64,000 nt of DNA, taken from positions 2,682,949-2,746,948 of the forward strand of contig NZ_CP042829.1 of the NCBI RefSeq assembly GCF_008838325.1, read 5' to 3'. Below are positions 44,742 through 52,510 of the stretch, in pieces. Position 1 is the stretch's first letter; each line of letters starts with the position of its first letter. Origin of the DNA: Tepidiforma bonchosmolovskayae (GTDB taxonomy: Bacteria > Chloroflexota > Dehalococcoidia > Tepidiformales > Tepidiformaceae). The translations under genes and the position numbers were made by a program. The notes under the pieces are model-generated. The model was not told the DNA's origin. It was given only the letters and a program-made list of their open reading frames with translations, and searched no databases.

Positions 44742-45199
44742 CGACCGTACGATTCCGCAGCGAGCTCCCGGTCCCGCCGGAGCGACTCTTCGAGTTCCAT
44801 GCAGACGTGCGCAACCTTAGCCGCATCTCCCCGCCGTTTCCGCCGTTCCGCCTGGTCGAGGGCGGCACAGCTCCTGCCCGGGAGGGCGACGTGCAGGTGT
44901 TCCGCCTGGGCTGGGGGCCGCTCGGCGTGACGTGGGAGGCGCAAATCAGCCGGGTCGTACCTGGGCGGCTCATCGAGGACACACAGCTCCGCGGCCCCTT
45001 CCGGCGCTGGCGGCACCAGCACCGGTTTCGTCCTGCCGAGCGCGGTGCCGTGCTCGAAGATGCTGTCGCCTTCCGCCTCCTACCGACGCCGGCCGGAGAG
45101 TTTGCCGAGTGGCTGCTTGTCCGCCTGGCCCTGCTGGCGATGTTCTGGTGGCGGCATCGGCGGACGCGAAACCTGCTCGAAACGCCGCAGGAATCTTGA
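44738..45199 (+). CDS. SRPBCC/START-like ligand-binding protein
   Basis: A 153-residue SRPBCC-fold protein (polyketide cyclase/START type): RFRSELPVPPERLFEFHADVRNLSRISPP at the start, then WEAQISRVVPGRLIEDTQLRGPFRRWRHQHRF, and a C-terminal helix WLLVRLALLAMFWWRHRRTRN that is hydrophobic enough to touch the membrane. It is translationally coupled to the desaturase-family gene. It probably binds a hydrophobic ligand, perhaps the carotenoid-like substrate or product; this is inference from context. Confidence 0.75.
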   Translation: MTTVRFRSELPVPPERLFEFHADVRNLSRISPPFPPFRLVEGGTAPAREGDVQVFRLGWGPLGVTWEAQISRVVPGRLIEDTQLRGPFRRWRHQHRFRPAERGAVLEDAVAFRLLPTPAGEFAEWLLVRLALLAMFWWRHRRTRNLLETPQES

Positions 45200-45269
45200 T
45201 AATCGACACCGCCGTTATTCCGGGCCACGTGCTAGGCTGACCGGCGCAGCCCCCAGGGAGGAGCGACCC

Positions 45270-45560
45270 TTGTCTCATTGCGCACTCTGCCACCTTTCCG
45301 CCCAGCCCCGCGTGCCCGTCATCACCCCCGTCGGCCTCCTAACCTCGCGCGCAGACATCCTGGCCGCCGCCACGGCCCGTCTCGGGACGATCGACGGAGA
45401 GGAGCACGCCATGGTGCCCGTATGCCCCGAGCACGTCGTCGATATCTACCGGGGCCGGATTCCCGGCGTCCGGATGGCGTGGCGGCTCAACCCCGGCGAG
45501 TCACCCGCTGCTACGGCCGCCCGCCAAGGTCGCGAAGCAGGGTCCGCATTCCCGGCTTGA
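45270..45560 (+). CDS. small cysteine-containing protein, TTG start
   Basis: A 96-residue protein starting SHCALCHLSAQPRVPV, with Cys4-x2-Cys7 and a third Cys near residue 49 (VPVCPEHV); these could bind zinc, a fourth ligand being His51 or His8. No family recognised. The start is TTG 45270, supported by GGGAGGAG (45256-45263) 6 nt upstream; TAGGCT (45233-45238) is a -10 candidate. Its 3' end overlaps the convergent purU by 50 bp, so the C-terminus is partly constrained by that gene. Confidence 0.55.
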   Translation: MSHCALCHLSAQPRVPVITPVGLLTSRADILAAATARLGTIDGEEHAMVPVCPEHVVDIYRGRIPGVRMAWRLNPGESPAATAARQGREAGSAFPA

Positions 45561-46404
45561 ACACGACCTTTCCATCGATGACGACGATTTCGCCGTTCAG
45601 GTAGAGCTGGACCGCACGGCTCAGGACGACCCCCTCGAGCGCGCGGCCCTTCCGGCGCACGTCTTCGACAGTGTCCACGCCGACGTCGATGTGGAATACG
45701 TCCTGGAGAATGATTGGCCCCGCATCGAGCTCTTCCGTGACGAAGTGCGCCGTGCAGCCGGTCACCCGGACGCCGTCCTCCCACGCCCGGCGGTACGGAT
45801 TCGCGCCGGGGAAGTACGGCAGCAGCGAGGGGTGGATGTTGATGATTCGGCCCGCATAGGGCTGAACGACTGCGGGAGTCAGAATCTGCATGTAGCGGGC
45901 GAGCACCACCAGATCGGCCCGGTAGTGCGCGAGTCGGTCGAGCAGGAAGGCCTCGTGCGCGGCCTTGTCGTCCGAGGTGTACCACTCGAAGGGGATTCCG
46001 GCTGCTTCGGCGACAGGGCGGAGCACGTCGTGATTTGAGAGCACGCAAACGAGGTCGCCCCGGAGGTCGCCGCTCCGCCAGTCGGCGATCAGCTGTTCGA
46101 GGCAGTGCGGCTCCTTCGAAACGAGGACCGCGACCCGCTGGCGCTGGCGCTCGCTGTGGAGCGTCACTCGGATTTCCATGCCGATCTCCTGCCCGATGGC
46201 GAGCAGGCCCGTGACGAGCTCATCGAGGGTGACGGTCGCGTCGGTGATGTCGATCAGCATGTCCATCAGGAACTGCCCGCGCACCACCCGCTGCTCGATG
46301 TCTTCGATGTTGATGTTCCGCTCAGCAAGGTAGGTGCTGATGCGGGCCACGACGCCCTTCTGGTCGCGGCCCTGCACATGCACGATGGCAAGGATTCGGC
46401 TCAC
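45511..46404 (-). CDS. purU: formyltetrahydrofolate deformylase
   Basis: A 297-residue enzyme. An N-terminal ACT domain (RILAIVHVQGRDQKGVVARISTYLAERNINIEDIE) precedes a formyltransferase domain with the VCVLSNHDVLRPVAEAAGIPFEW segment and the NIHPSLLPYFPGANPY motif near residue 215. It hydrolyses 10-formyl-THF to formate and THF, which ties it to formate oxidation elsewhere in the window. GTG 46404 starts just before the ACT domain; I see no convincing -10 or ribosome site there. Confidence 0.9.
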   Translation of the reverse strand: MSRILAIVHVQGRDQKGVVARISTYLAERNINIEDIEQRVVRGQFLMDMLIDITDATVTLDELVTGLLAIGQEIGMEIRVTLHSERQRQRVAVLVSKEPHCLEQLIADWRSGDLRGDLVCVLSNHDVLRPVAEAAGIPFEWYTSDDKAAHEAFLLDRLAHYRADLVVLARYMQILTPAVVQPYAGRIINIHPSLLPYFPGANPYRRAWEDGVRVTGCTAHFVTEELDAGPIILQDVFHIDVGVDTVEDVRRKGRALEGVVLSRAVQLYLNGEIVVIDGKVVFKPGMRTLLRDLGGRP

Positions 46405-46594
46405 GCAGCCAGCCCCCGGCACTCGGTACTCGACTTCAGCATAGGCGGCCCGGGACCTCGGGGCGAGGCGGGACCATCCGGCAGGAGGGGTCGAAGCGTA
46501 CCGTAGACGGGCCGGTCCAGCCTGCGGCCCGGAAGGAGGTAGGCCAGCGCACGTTTCAGGCCGATGAAATCGCGGCCCGGCAGGTAAAAGTTTG

Positions 46595-46623
46595 TTGACA
46601 CTACGCAAACCGGAGAGCACCTT
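46595..46623 (+). promoter_or_regulatory. promoter of the oligopeptide ABC operon
   Basis: TTGACA at 46595-46600, 17-nt spacer, CACCTT at 46618-46623, then GAGGAGG (46644-46650). Confidence 0.55.
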
Positions 46624-46662
46624 ACCGGTCGGTCAATCGCAAAGAGGAGGGAACCACGACCG

Positions 46663-48378
46663 ATGACCAAACGTTACTGGCGCATGCTGCTCAGCGCGGC
46701 TGCCATCGTTGCCGTCGCCGTCGCGGCCGTCGCCTGCGGCGACGACGATGACGACAGCGGCTCCGGCGGGGGCGGTTCGGCCGCTACCGCGACAGCTCCG
46801 GGCGGCTCGCAGGGCTCAGCCGGCCCTTCGGGCACGATCACGATCGGCGCGACCCAGTTTGAAACCTGGGACCCGCACTTCTCCGACTTCGCGCAGGACA
46901 TTACGCACTTCGTGTATGTCTGGCGCGGCCTGTACCACCTCGACGTCAACGACAAGCCCCAGCCCGCCATGGCTGACGGCGCCCCCCAGGTCTCCAGCGA
47001 CGGCAAGACCTACACCATCAAGCTCAAGAAGGACCTGAAGTGGTCGGACGGCCAGCCGCTCACGGCCGAGGACTTCGTCCTGGGCATCCAGCGCACCTGC
47101 AACCCTGATGTTGCCGGCCACTACCAGTACATCCTGACCAACATCGTCGGCTGCGACGACTACTACAACGCCGCACAGAAGTCGGCCGCCGAGAAGGAAG
47201 AGCTCCGGAAGAAGGTCGGGGTCCGGGCCGTTGACGCCCAGACCCTCGAGGTGAAGCTGCAGGAGGCGCAGCCGACCTTCCCGATCATCCTCGCGCTGTG
47301 GCCGACCTTCCCCGCACCGAAGCACAAGCTCGCCAGCGTTGACGCTCCCTGGCCCGGCCCGCTCGAGAACGTGTACAACGGCCCGTTCATGCCCGCCGCG
47401 TACACCGAGAAGGCCAGCATGGAGCTGAAGCCGAACCCGAACTGGACCGGCACAAAGGTCGGCGTCGAAAAAGTGGTCCTGAAGTACGTTGACGACGCGG
47501 CGGTCCTGAACAACGCCTACCGCACGGGCGAAGTCGATGCCACTGCTGCCAATAAGCCCGAACTCGACAAGCTGAAGACCGAGTTCGCCAAGGAGCTCCA
47601 GCTCTACCCGGCGACGCGCACCATCGGCCTCGAGTTTAACGTCACCAAGAGCCCGGTCGATAAGCCCGAGGTTCGTCTTGCGCTGTCCCAGGCCACGGAC
47701 CGGGCAACGCTGGTCAAAGTCGTTTTCAAGGACGCAAACACGCCAACGACCAGCTGGGTGCCGCCGGCCCGCAACGGACTGAAGGGCGGCGAGTACGACG
47801 CCATCCTTGGGTTCAACCCGACGAAGGCGAAGGAGAACCTGGCCAAGGCCGGCTACCCCGACGGTAAGGGGTTCCCCCAGCTCACCCTGCTCCTCGTGGA
47901 CAGCCAGACCAACAAGCTGCTCGGCGAGTTCCTCCAGGCCGAGTGGAAGAAGCACCTCGGCATCGACCTCAAGCTCGAGTTTGTCGATTCCAAGACCCGC
48001 TCCTCCCGGTTCAACAGCTCGGACTTCCAGCTGGTCGTCGGCGGCTGGCAGGAGGACTACCCGGATCCCGAGAACTGGTTCCTCGGCCTCTGGGAGACGG
48101 GCGGCTCGATCAACAAGACCAAGACCAGCATCAAGGCGCTCGACGACATCATCGCGAAGGCCAAGTTCAACACGAATGACGAGCAGCGCCGCCAGCAGTA
48201 CCGGGAGGCCGAGAAGCTCCTGCTCCAGGAGGCGAACGGCATCGCTCCGCTCTGGCACACCCTCGCCGCCTTCCTGGTGAAGCCGCACATCTCCGGGATG
48301 GTCGAGAACAAGCGGCCGGGCGATACCTTCGTCCCGGGCGACTGGTACATCGAGCTCTGGAAGACGTCGAAGAAGTAA
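46663..48378 (+). CDS. oligopeptide/dipeptide ABC transporter substrate-binding lipoprotein
   Basis: A 571-residue extracytoplasmic binding protein of the SBP_bac_5 (OppA/DppA) family. Residues 1-25 form a lipoprotein signal with lipobox AVAC, followed by an acidic, Gly/Ser-rich linker. ADGAPQVSSDGKTYTIKLKKDLKWSDGQPLTAEDF is the diagnostic family segment (about residues 105-140), and the DYPDPENWF loop is near 465. It would deliver peptides or other amphipathic ligands to the two permeases after it. A 34-bp palindrome separates it from them. Confidence 0.92.
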   Translation: MTKRYWRMLLSAAAIVAVAVAAVACGDDDDDSGSGGGGSAATATAPGGSQGSAGPSGTITIGATQFETWDPHFSDFAQDITHFVYVWRGLYHLDVNDKPQPAMADGAPQVSSDGKTYTIKLKKDLKWSDGQPLTAEDFVLGIQRTCNPDVAGHYQYILTNIVGCDDYYNAAQKSAAEKEELRKKVGVRAVDAQTLEVKLQEAQPTFPIILALWPTFPAPKHKLASVDAPWPGPLENVYNGPFMPAAYTEKASMELKPNPNWTGTKVGVEKVVLKYVDDAAVLNNAYRTGEVDATAANKPELDKLKTEFAKELQLYPATRTIGLEFNVTKSPVDKPEVRLALSQATDRATLVKVVFKDANTPTTSWVPPARNGLKGGEYDAILGFNPTKAKENLAKAGYPDGKGFPQLTLLLVDSQTNKLLGEFLQAEWKKHLGIDLKLEFVDSKTRSSRFNSSDFQLVVGGWQEDYPDPENWFLGLWETGGSINKTKTSIKALDDIIAKAKFNTNDEQRRQQYREAEKLLLQEANGIAPLWHTLAAFLVKPHISGMVENKRPGDTFVPGDWYIELWKTSKK

Positions 48379-48401
48379 CGTCTCGCACGGGCTGAATCGC
48401 A

Positions 48402-48435
48402 GCGGAGCCGGGACCGGGCCCGGTCCCGGCTCCGC
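48402..48435 (+). other. 34-bp perfect palindrome between binding-protein and permease genes
   Basis: Arms GCGGAGCCGGGACCGGG and its complement, 17 bp each with no loop, lie between the substrate-binding gene and the first permease. As RNA it would be a very stable hairpin that could end most transcripts or protect their 3' ends, giving more binding protein than permease. Confidence 0.8.
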
Positions 48436-48455
48436 CACGTTCGAAGGACACCGCT

Positions 48456-49403
48456 ATGGTCGCCTACACCATCCGGCGCATCCTTGCGATGATCCCGCTC
48501 ATCATCGCTATCGCCACCATCACCTTCCTGCTGATGCATGCCGTCCAAGGCGGTCCGTTTGACACCGACAAGCCGCTGCCGCCGGCGACGCTGGAGAACC
48601 TGAAACGCCGATACGGGCTCGACGACCCGCTGCCGATCCAGTACGTCAACTACCTGACAAACCTCGCTAAATTCGACTTCGGCATCTCCATCGCGAACAA
48701 CCGGGACATCACCGACATCATCCGCGAGCGGATGCGGGTCTCCGTGCAGCTGGGCATCGCCACGTTCCTCTTCGCCACGGTGTTCGGGCTGACCCTGGGC
48801 ATCCTTTCATCGCTGAACCAGAACGGTCCCGGAGACTACGCCGGGGTGTTCATCGCGACCATCGGCGCAGCCATGCCGTCGATCGTCCTGGCCCCGCTCC
48901 TGACGATCGTCTTCGCGGTGAAGCTCGGCTGGTTCAACGTGCTCAGTTCCGACTACGGCTTCACGGACTGGTTCCGGGGTGATTTCAGCAACTGGCGGCA
49001 GGTGGTCCTGCCGACCGTCGCGCTCGGATTCTTGCCCATGGCGTTCATCGCGCGCATTACCCGGGCGTCGATGCTGGAAGTGCTGCGGCAGGACTACGTC
49101 CGCACCGCACGCTCGAAAGGCCTGAGCGAGTTCGTTGTGGTGGTCCGCCACGCCGCGCGGAACGCCATGATCCCGGTCCTCACGGTCCTCGGGCCGATCT
49201 TTGCCGGGCTCATCACAGGTTCGCTCGTGATTGAGACCCTCTTCGCCATCCCCGGGCTCGGGCGCGAATTTGTCCGCTCCGTGCTGATCCGCGATTACGG
49301 GCTCATCATGGGTGTGACCGTCTTTTACGCGGTCATCATCGCCTTCATGAACCTGGTCGTAGACCTGCTCTACGGTCTTGCCGACCCCCGCATCCGGTAC
49401 TGA
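48456..49403 (+). CDS. oligopeptide/dipeptide ABC permease (DppB/OppB)
   Basis: A 315-residue permease with six helices: one near the N-terminus (TIRRILAMIPLIIAIATITFLL), then after the periplasmic loop KPLPPATLENLKRRYGLDDPLP. The EAA loop RSKGLSEFVVVVRHAARNAM is near residue 216-236, contacting the ATPase. GAAGGA precedes ATG 48456. It pairs with the next gene. Confidence 0.93.
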   Translation: MVAYTIRRILAMIPLIIAIATITFLLMHAVQGGPFDTDKPLPPATLENLKRRYGLDDPLPIQYVNYLTNLAKFDFGISIANNRDITDIIRERMRVSVQLGIATFLFATVFGLTLGILSSLNQNGPGDYAGVFIATIGAAMPSIVLAPLLTIVFAVKLGWFNVLSSDYGFTDWFRGDFSNWRQVVLPTVALGFLPMAFIARITRASMLEVLRQDYVRTARSKGLSEFVVVVRHAARNAMIPVLTVLGPIFAGLITGSLVIETLFAIPGLGREFVRSVLIRDYGLIMGVTVFYAVIIAFMNLVVDLLYGLADPRIRY

Positions 49404-49438
49404 TACGCTGGAAACATCCTCCCGCCAGGACTGCCACC

Positions 49439-50410
49439 GTGGCCGCCACTGATCAACCCATCGCCCAGCCATTCGACTTCCTCAGCGAGCAGCTGCACAC
49501 CAAACAGCGCGGCCTCTGGGCCCAGGCGTGGCAGCGGCTCCTCCGGAACCGGCTCGCCGTCGCGGCAGGTGTCATCCTGCTCGTGATCGCCGCGGTGTCA
49601 TTCGCGGCCGACGTGAGCCGGACCGTGCAGCGGTATGACCCGACCGTTCCGGACTTCCAGGCAACCGAGCAGAATCCGAGCTGGGACCACTGGCTGGGCA
49701 CCGATACCCTCGGCCGCGACCTCTGGTCCCGTCTTCTGCAGGGCACCCTGTTCTCGCTGAAAATCGGCATCGGGACCCAGGTCATCGTTCTGCTGATTGG
49801 GGTCACCATCGGCATGGCCGCGGCGCTCGCCGGGAGATTGAGCGACACCGTTCTGATGTGGATTACCGACCTCGCCTACGCCTTCCCCGACCTGCTGGCC
49901 ATCATCCTCCTGCGGCAGGTGCTGCTCGGCCGGAACTGGCCCATCATCGGCGAGGGCGACCCGCAGATCCCCGGCCTCAACGGGGTGCTGCTCGTCACCA
50001 TCATCGCCATCTCCTTCGTCAGCTGGACGACGGTCGCTCGCCTGGTGCGCGGCCAAATGCTCTCGATCAAGGAACAGGATTATGTCGCGGCCGCGCGGGC
50101 GATGGGCGCCAGCCCCTGGCGTGTCGTGCGCGTCCACATGCTCCCGAACACGCTGAGCGCCGTCATCGTCTCTGCGACGTTCGGCATCCCGCTCGCCATC
50201 TTTGCCGAGGCCACGCTGGGGTTCATCGGCCTCGGCGTGCCGCCCCCCAACGCATCGCTCGGCTCGCTGATCGGCGCCGGGCTGGATTCCATCCAGGTCC
50301 ATCCAGTGCAGCTCGTCTGGCCAACGCTCATGGTCGCCACGCTGATGCTCTGCTTCACCTTCCTGGGCGACGGACTGCGCGACGCGCTCGACCCGCGGAC
50401 GCGGCGGTAG
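49439..50410 (+). CDS. oligopeptide/dipeptide ABC permease (DppC/OppC)
   Basis: A 323-residue permease: a first helix at about 34-56 (LAVAAGVILLVIAAVSFA), then the OppC-specific loop with WLGTDTLGRDLWSRLLQG (about 82-99), and the EAA loop ARAMGASPWRVVRVHMLPN near 219. It begins with GTG. No ATPase genes (OppD/OppF) follow in this window, so energy coupling must come from elsewhere. Confidence 0.92.
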   Translation: MAATDQPIAQPFDFLSEQLHTKQRGLWAQAWQRLLRNRLAVAAGVILLVIAAVSFAADVSRTVQRYDPTVPDFQATEQNPSWDHWLGTDTLGRDLWSRLLQGTLFSLKIGIGTQVIVLLIGVTIGMAAALAGRLSDTVLMWITDLAYAFPDLLAIILLRQVLLGRNWPIIGEGDPQIPGLNGVLLVTIIAISFVSWTTVARLVRGQMLSIKEQDYVAAARAMGASPWRVVRVHMLPNTLSAVIVSATFGIPLAIFAEATLGFIGLGVPPPNASLGSLIGAGLDSIQVHPVQLVWPTLMVATLMLCFTFLGDGLRDALDPRTRR

Positions 50411-50431
50411 GGCAGTCTGGAGCCACGAGGT

Positions 50432-50461
50432 TTGGCGCAGAAGGGCGCCTGCTGCTACCAT
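50432..50461 (+). promoter_or_regulatory. tRNA-Ala promoter
   Basis: TTGGCG (50432-50437), 18-nt spacer, TACCAT (50456-50461), then 18 nt to the mature tRNA 5' end. Confidence 0.55.
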
Positions 50462-50479
50462 CGGGAGTGAGAGTAGGGC

Positions 50480-50555
50480 GGGGCTGTAGCTCAATCGGGA
50501 GAGCGCAACACTGGCAGTGTTGAGGTAAGGGGTTCGAATCCCCTCAGCTCCACCA
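50480..50555 (+). tRNA. tRNA-Ala (GGC)
   Basis: A 76-nt cloverleaf with encoded CCA. Anticodon stem CAACA/TGTTG with loop CTGGCAG gives anticodon GGC. The G3-U70 pair of alanine tRNAs is present in the acceptor stem. Confidence 0.97.
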
Positions 50556-50586
50556 ACCCCCAGGAACTGTTACGCAACGCACTCAT

Positions 50587-50613
50587 GAACGGCCGGGCAT
50601 CCCCCGGCCGTTC
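50587..50613 (+). terminator. terminator of tRNA-Ala
   Basis: 11-bp stem GAACGGCCGGG / CCCGGCCGTTC with a 5-nt loop, about 30 nt downstream of the tRNA. Confidence 0.65.
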
Positions 50614-50769
50614 GCGTTTCCGCCGGGCCGCATGGGACGCCGTTCACCTTTCGGGCTTCCGGCCGATTGCACCCGGTCGAGGTTCACTGCGGCTCCCGCG
50701 CCCTGGCCCGGGCGACAACGAGGCGGCGGCCGCGCCAGCTGCGAACTGCCGGGCCGGGTGCAACAACAA

Positions 50770-50793
50770 GAGGCCCGACATCTGCCGGGCCTC
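50770..50793 (-). terminator. terminator of tRNA-Glu (UUC)
   Basis: On the minus strand GAGGCCCG and CGGGCCTC form an 8-bp stem with an 8-nt loop, followed by a T-rich TTGTTGTTG tract. Confidence 0.7.
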
Positions 50794-50806
50794 GCCAGTG
50801 GTGCTC

Positions 50807-50883
50807 TGGTAGCGCGTAGGGGATTCGAACCCCTGATCTCCACCTTGAAAGGGTGGCGTCCTGGGCCTCTAGACGAACGCGCC
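50807..50883 (-). tRNA. tRNA-Glu (UUC)
   Basis: A 77-nt cloverleaf on the minus strand with encoded CCA. Anticodon stem CCACC/GGTGG with loop CTTTCAA gives anticodon UUC. Acceptor GGCGCGT pairs with ACGCGCT. Confidence 0.96.
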
Positions 50884-50979
50884 GCTGTGCGTCACGGGAC
50901 AGGCTACCATGCCGGCCGCTTCCGGGCACCTGTTCTGGCCCCGGGCCGCCCGCAAGCGGTGTGGAGGGGGCACCCTGTC

Positions 50980-51993
50980 CTACAGGCCCTGGTTGAAGTC
51001 CGCGAATGTGAAGAAGTCGTTGAGTGCCGTCAGCCGACCGCTGACCAGCAGGACACCGACCACGATCAGGGCCATGCCGCTGACGATTTCGATGATCGGG
51101 CCGAACCGCTGGATGCGCCGGATCACCCGCTGCGCATCCGAGACAGCGAGGCCGGCCATCAGGAAGGGCACGGCCAGCCCGGCCGCGTACCAGGTTAGCA
51201 GATAGGTCCCCCGCAGCGCTTCGCCTGAGGTGGCTGCGAGGGTCAGGATGGAGCCGAGGATCGGTCCGACGCACGGGGTCCACCCCAGCGCAAAGGCCCC
51301 GCCCACGAACGCCGACCGGAGGTAGCCCACCCCGTGGTTGCGCGCGATCGGCACCTCGAAGGTCCGCTGCAGCACAGAAAGCTGGACATATCCGGCGAAG
51401 CGCAGCCACACAATGAGCAGCACCACACCCAGCGCGGCCAGTCGCAACCGGTCATTCTGCAGGTCGCCGAGGTCGGCGAGCAGGACAAAGACACCCGTGC
51501 ACAGCAACAGCAGGAGCGCCGACAGCAGCGGCTCAGCACGGCCGCGGGGCGGAATGACCAGCACCCCCATGAGGACGAGCATCGCGCCGGCGATTTCCCC
51601 GAGCCGCTGCTGGTTATCCACGAGGACGTACGAGCCGAGGAGTCCGGCCGCTGCACCGAGCGCGATGAACACGGCCGAAAGCCCGGTAACGAACGCCACC
51701 GCGTGGGTGAACGTGACCCGCCGGCTGGCCACCACCCGGCCGTTCTCGATGCTGGCGCCGGAAATCTGGGCGATGAAGATGGGGACGAGCGGCAGAACGC
51801 ACGGCGAAACGAACGAGAGCACACCCGCGGAAAATGCCAGGAGCGGGCCTCCGGGGCCGCGCAGGCTGAAACTGCCGCTCGAGAGCGGACCGGCCGCAAA
51901 GAGGAGCACTGGAATGGCTGCCAGGAGCGCCAGCAACAGGTAGCCGGTCGTCCGGTTCAGACGGGGGTGTGCGATGCTTCCCTGTCGTGCCAT
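50980..51993 (-). CDS. CcdA/DsbD-like cytochrome c biogenesis membrane protein
   Basis: A 337-residue thiol-disulfide transporter of the CcdA/DsbD-beta family, carrying reducing power across the membrane. The two conserved cysteines are in SFVSPCVLPLVP (near residue 63) and GWTPCVGPIL (near 237), each on a membrane helix. It has about eight helices, slightly more than the six of minimal CcdA. ATG 51993 follows TACAAT (minus strand, 52004-52009) by 10 nt; another ATG at 52005 overlaps that element. No thioredoxin or heme-handling partner is adjacent. Confidence 0.88.
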   Translation of the reverse strand: MARQGSIAHPRLNRTTGYLLLALLAAIPVLLFAAGPLSSGSFSLRGPGGPLLAFSAGVLSFVSPCVLPLVPIFIAQISGASIENGRVVASRRVTFTHAVAFVTGLSAVFIALGAAAGLLGSYVLVDNQQRLGEIAGAMLVLMGVLVIPPRGRAEPLLSALLLLLCTGVFVLLADLGDLQNDRLRLAALGVVLLIVWLRFAGYVQLSVLQRTFEVPIARNHGVGYLRSAFVGGAFALGWTPCVGPILGSILTLAATSGEALRGTYLLTWYAAGLAVPFLMAGLAVSDAQRVIRRIQRFGPIIEIVSGMALIVVGVLLVSGRLTALNDFFTFADFNQGL

Positions 51994-52057
51994 GCCACTG
52001 TCCATTGTAGGGGCACGCCGCCGGCCGGCACGCGGGCGAAGGTCCCGGCCTTGACCG

Positions 52058-52312
52058 TCACTTGAACGGGTTTCCACCCTCTGCAGGCCCGCCGCCGGGC
52101 TCTGCGAGCGGCGAATCCAGGCCGAGCAGCTTCCGGCGGGCCGCCTCCCAGCGCTCTTTCGCCCGCGCTTCGCGTCCGAGGAGCCCCTTCAGCTGGTCCG
52201 GGCGAATCGGCTCTCCCTCGAGGAAGACGCGGTGGAGGTGGTCGAGCTGCTTCTGCCAGGCCGACCATGCCTCGCGATAGGCCTCGATCGTCGCATCATC
52301 GGCGAAACGCAT
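52058..52312 (-). CDS. small helical protein of unknown function
   Basis: An 84-residue protein, helical and charged: ADDATIEAYREAWSAWQKQLDHLHRVFLEGEPIRPDQLKGLL, then a basic helix REARAKERWEAARRKLLGL, and a Gly/Pro-rich tail. I recognise no family. ATG 52312 has GGAGG 7 nt upstream. It is monocistronic, downstream of tRNA-Glu (CUC) and its hairpin. Confidence 0.6.
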   Translation of the reverse strand: MRFADDATIEAYREAWSAWQKQLDHLHRVFLEGEPIRPDQLKGLLGREARAKERWEAARRKLLGLDSPLAEPGGGPAEGGNPFK

Positions 52313-52353
52313 TGCGGGCCTCCAGGAACGGCTGCACGGGGCCATGGTAAACG

Positions 52354-52385
52354 CGCGGGGCCCGGTGTCGACACCGGGCCCCGCG
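52354..52385 (-). terminator. 32-bp perfect palindrome after tRNA-Glu (CUC)
   Basis: Arms CGCGGGGCCCGGTGTC and its complement, 16 bp each, no loop. It lies 9 nt past the tRNA 3' end and is probably its terminator. Confidence 0.75.
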
Positions 52386-52394
52386 AAACTGTCC

Positions 52395-52471
52395 TGGTAG
52401 CGCATGCGGGATTCGAACCCGCGATCTCCGCCTTGAGAGGGCGGTGTCCTAGGCCACTAGACGAATGCGCC
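52395..52471 (-). tRNA. tRNA-Glu (CUC)
   Basis: A 77-nt cloverleaf on the minus strand with encoded CCA. Anticodon stem CCGCC/GGCGG with loop CTCTCAA gives anticodon CUC. It resembles tRNA-Glu (UUC) 1.5 kb away. Confidence 0.96.
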
Positions 52472-52480
52472 GTTTCGTCG

Positions 52481-52510
52481 AGGATAGCCAACGTGCGACG
52501 ATTCGGGCAA
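52481..52510 (-). promoter_or_regulatory. tRNA-Glu (CUC) promoter
   Basis: Minus strand TTGCCC (52505-52510), 18-nt spacer, TATCCT (52481-52486), about 9 nt before the tRNA 5' end. It overlaps the 5' end of the divergent lipoprotein gene. Confidence 0.5.

Noticed and set aside
50632..51198. A 188-codon plus-strand frame across the tRNA-Glu (UUC) locus
   Set aside because: It reads through the tRNA gene and is antisense to the CcdA-like gene.
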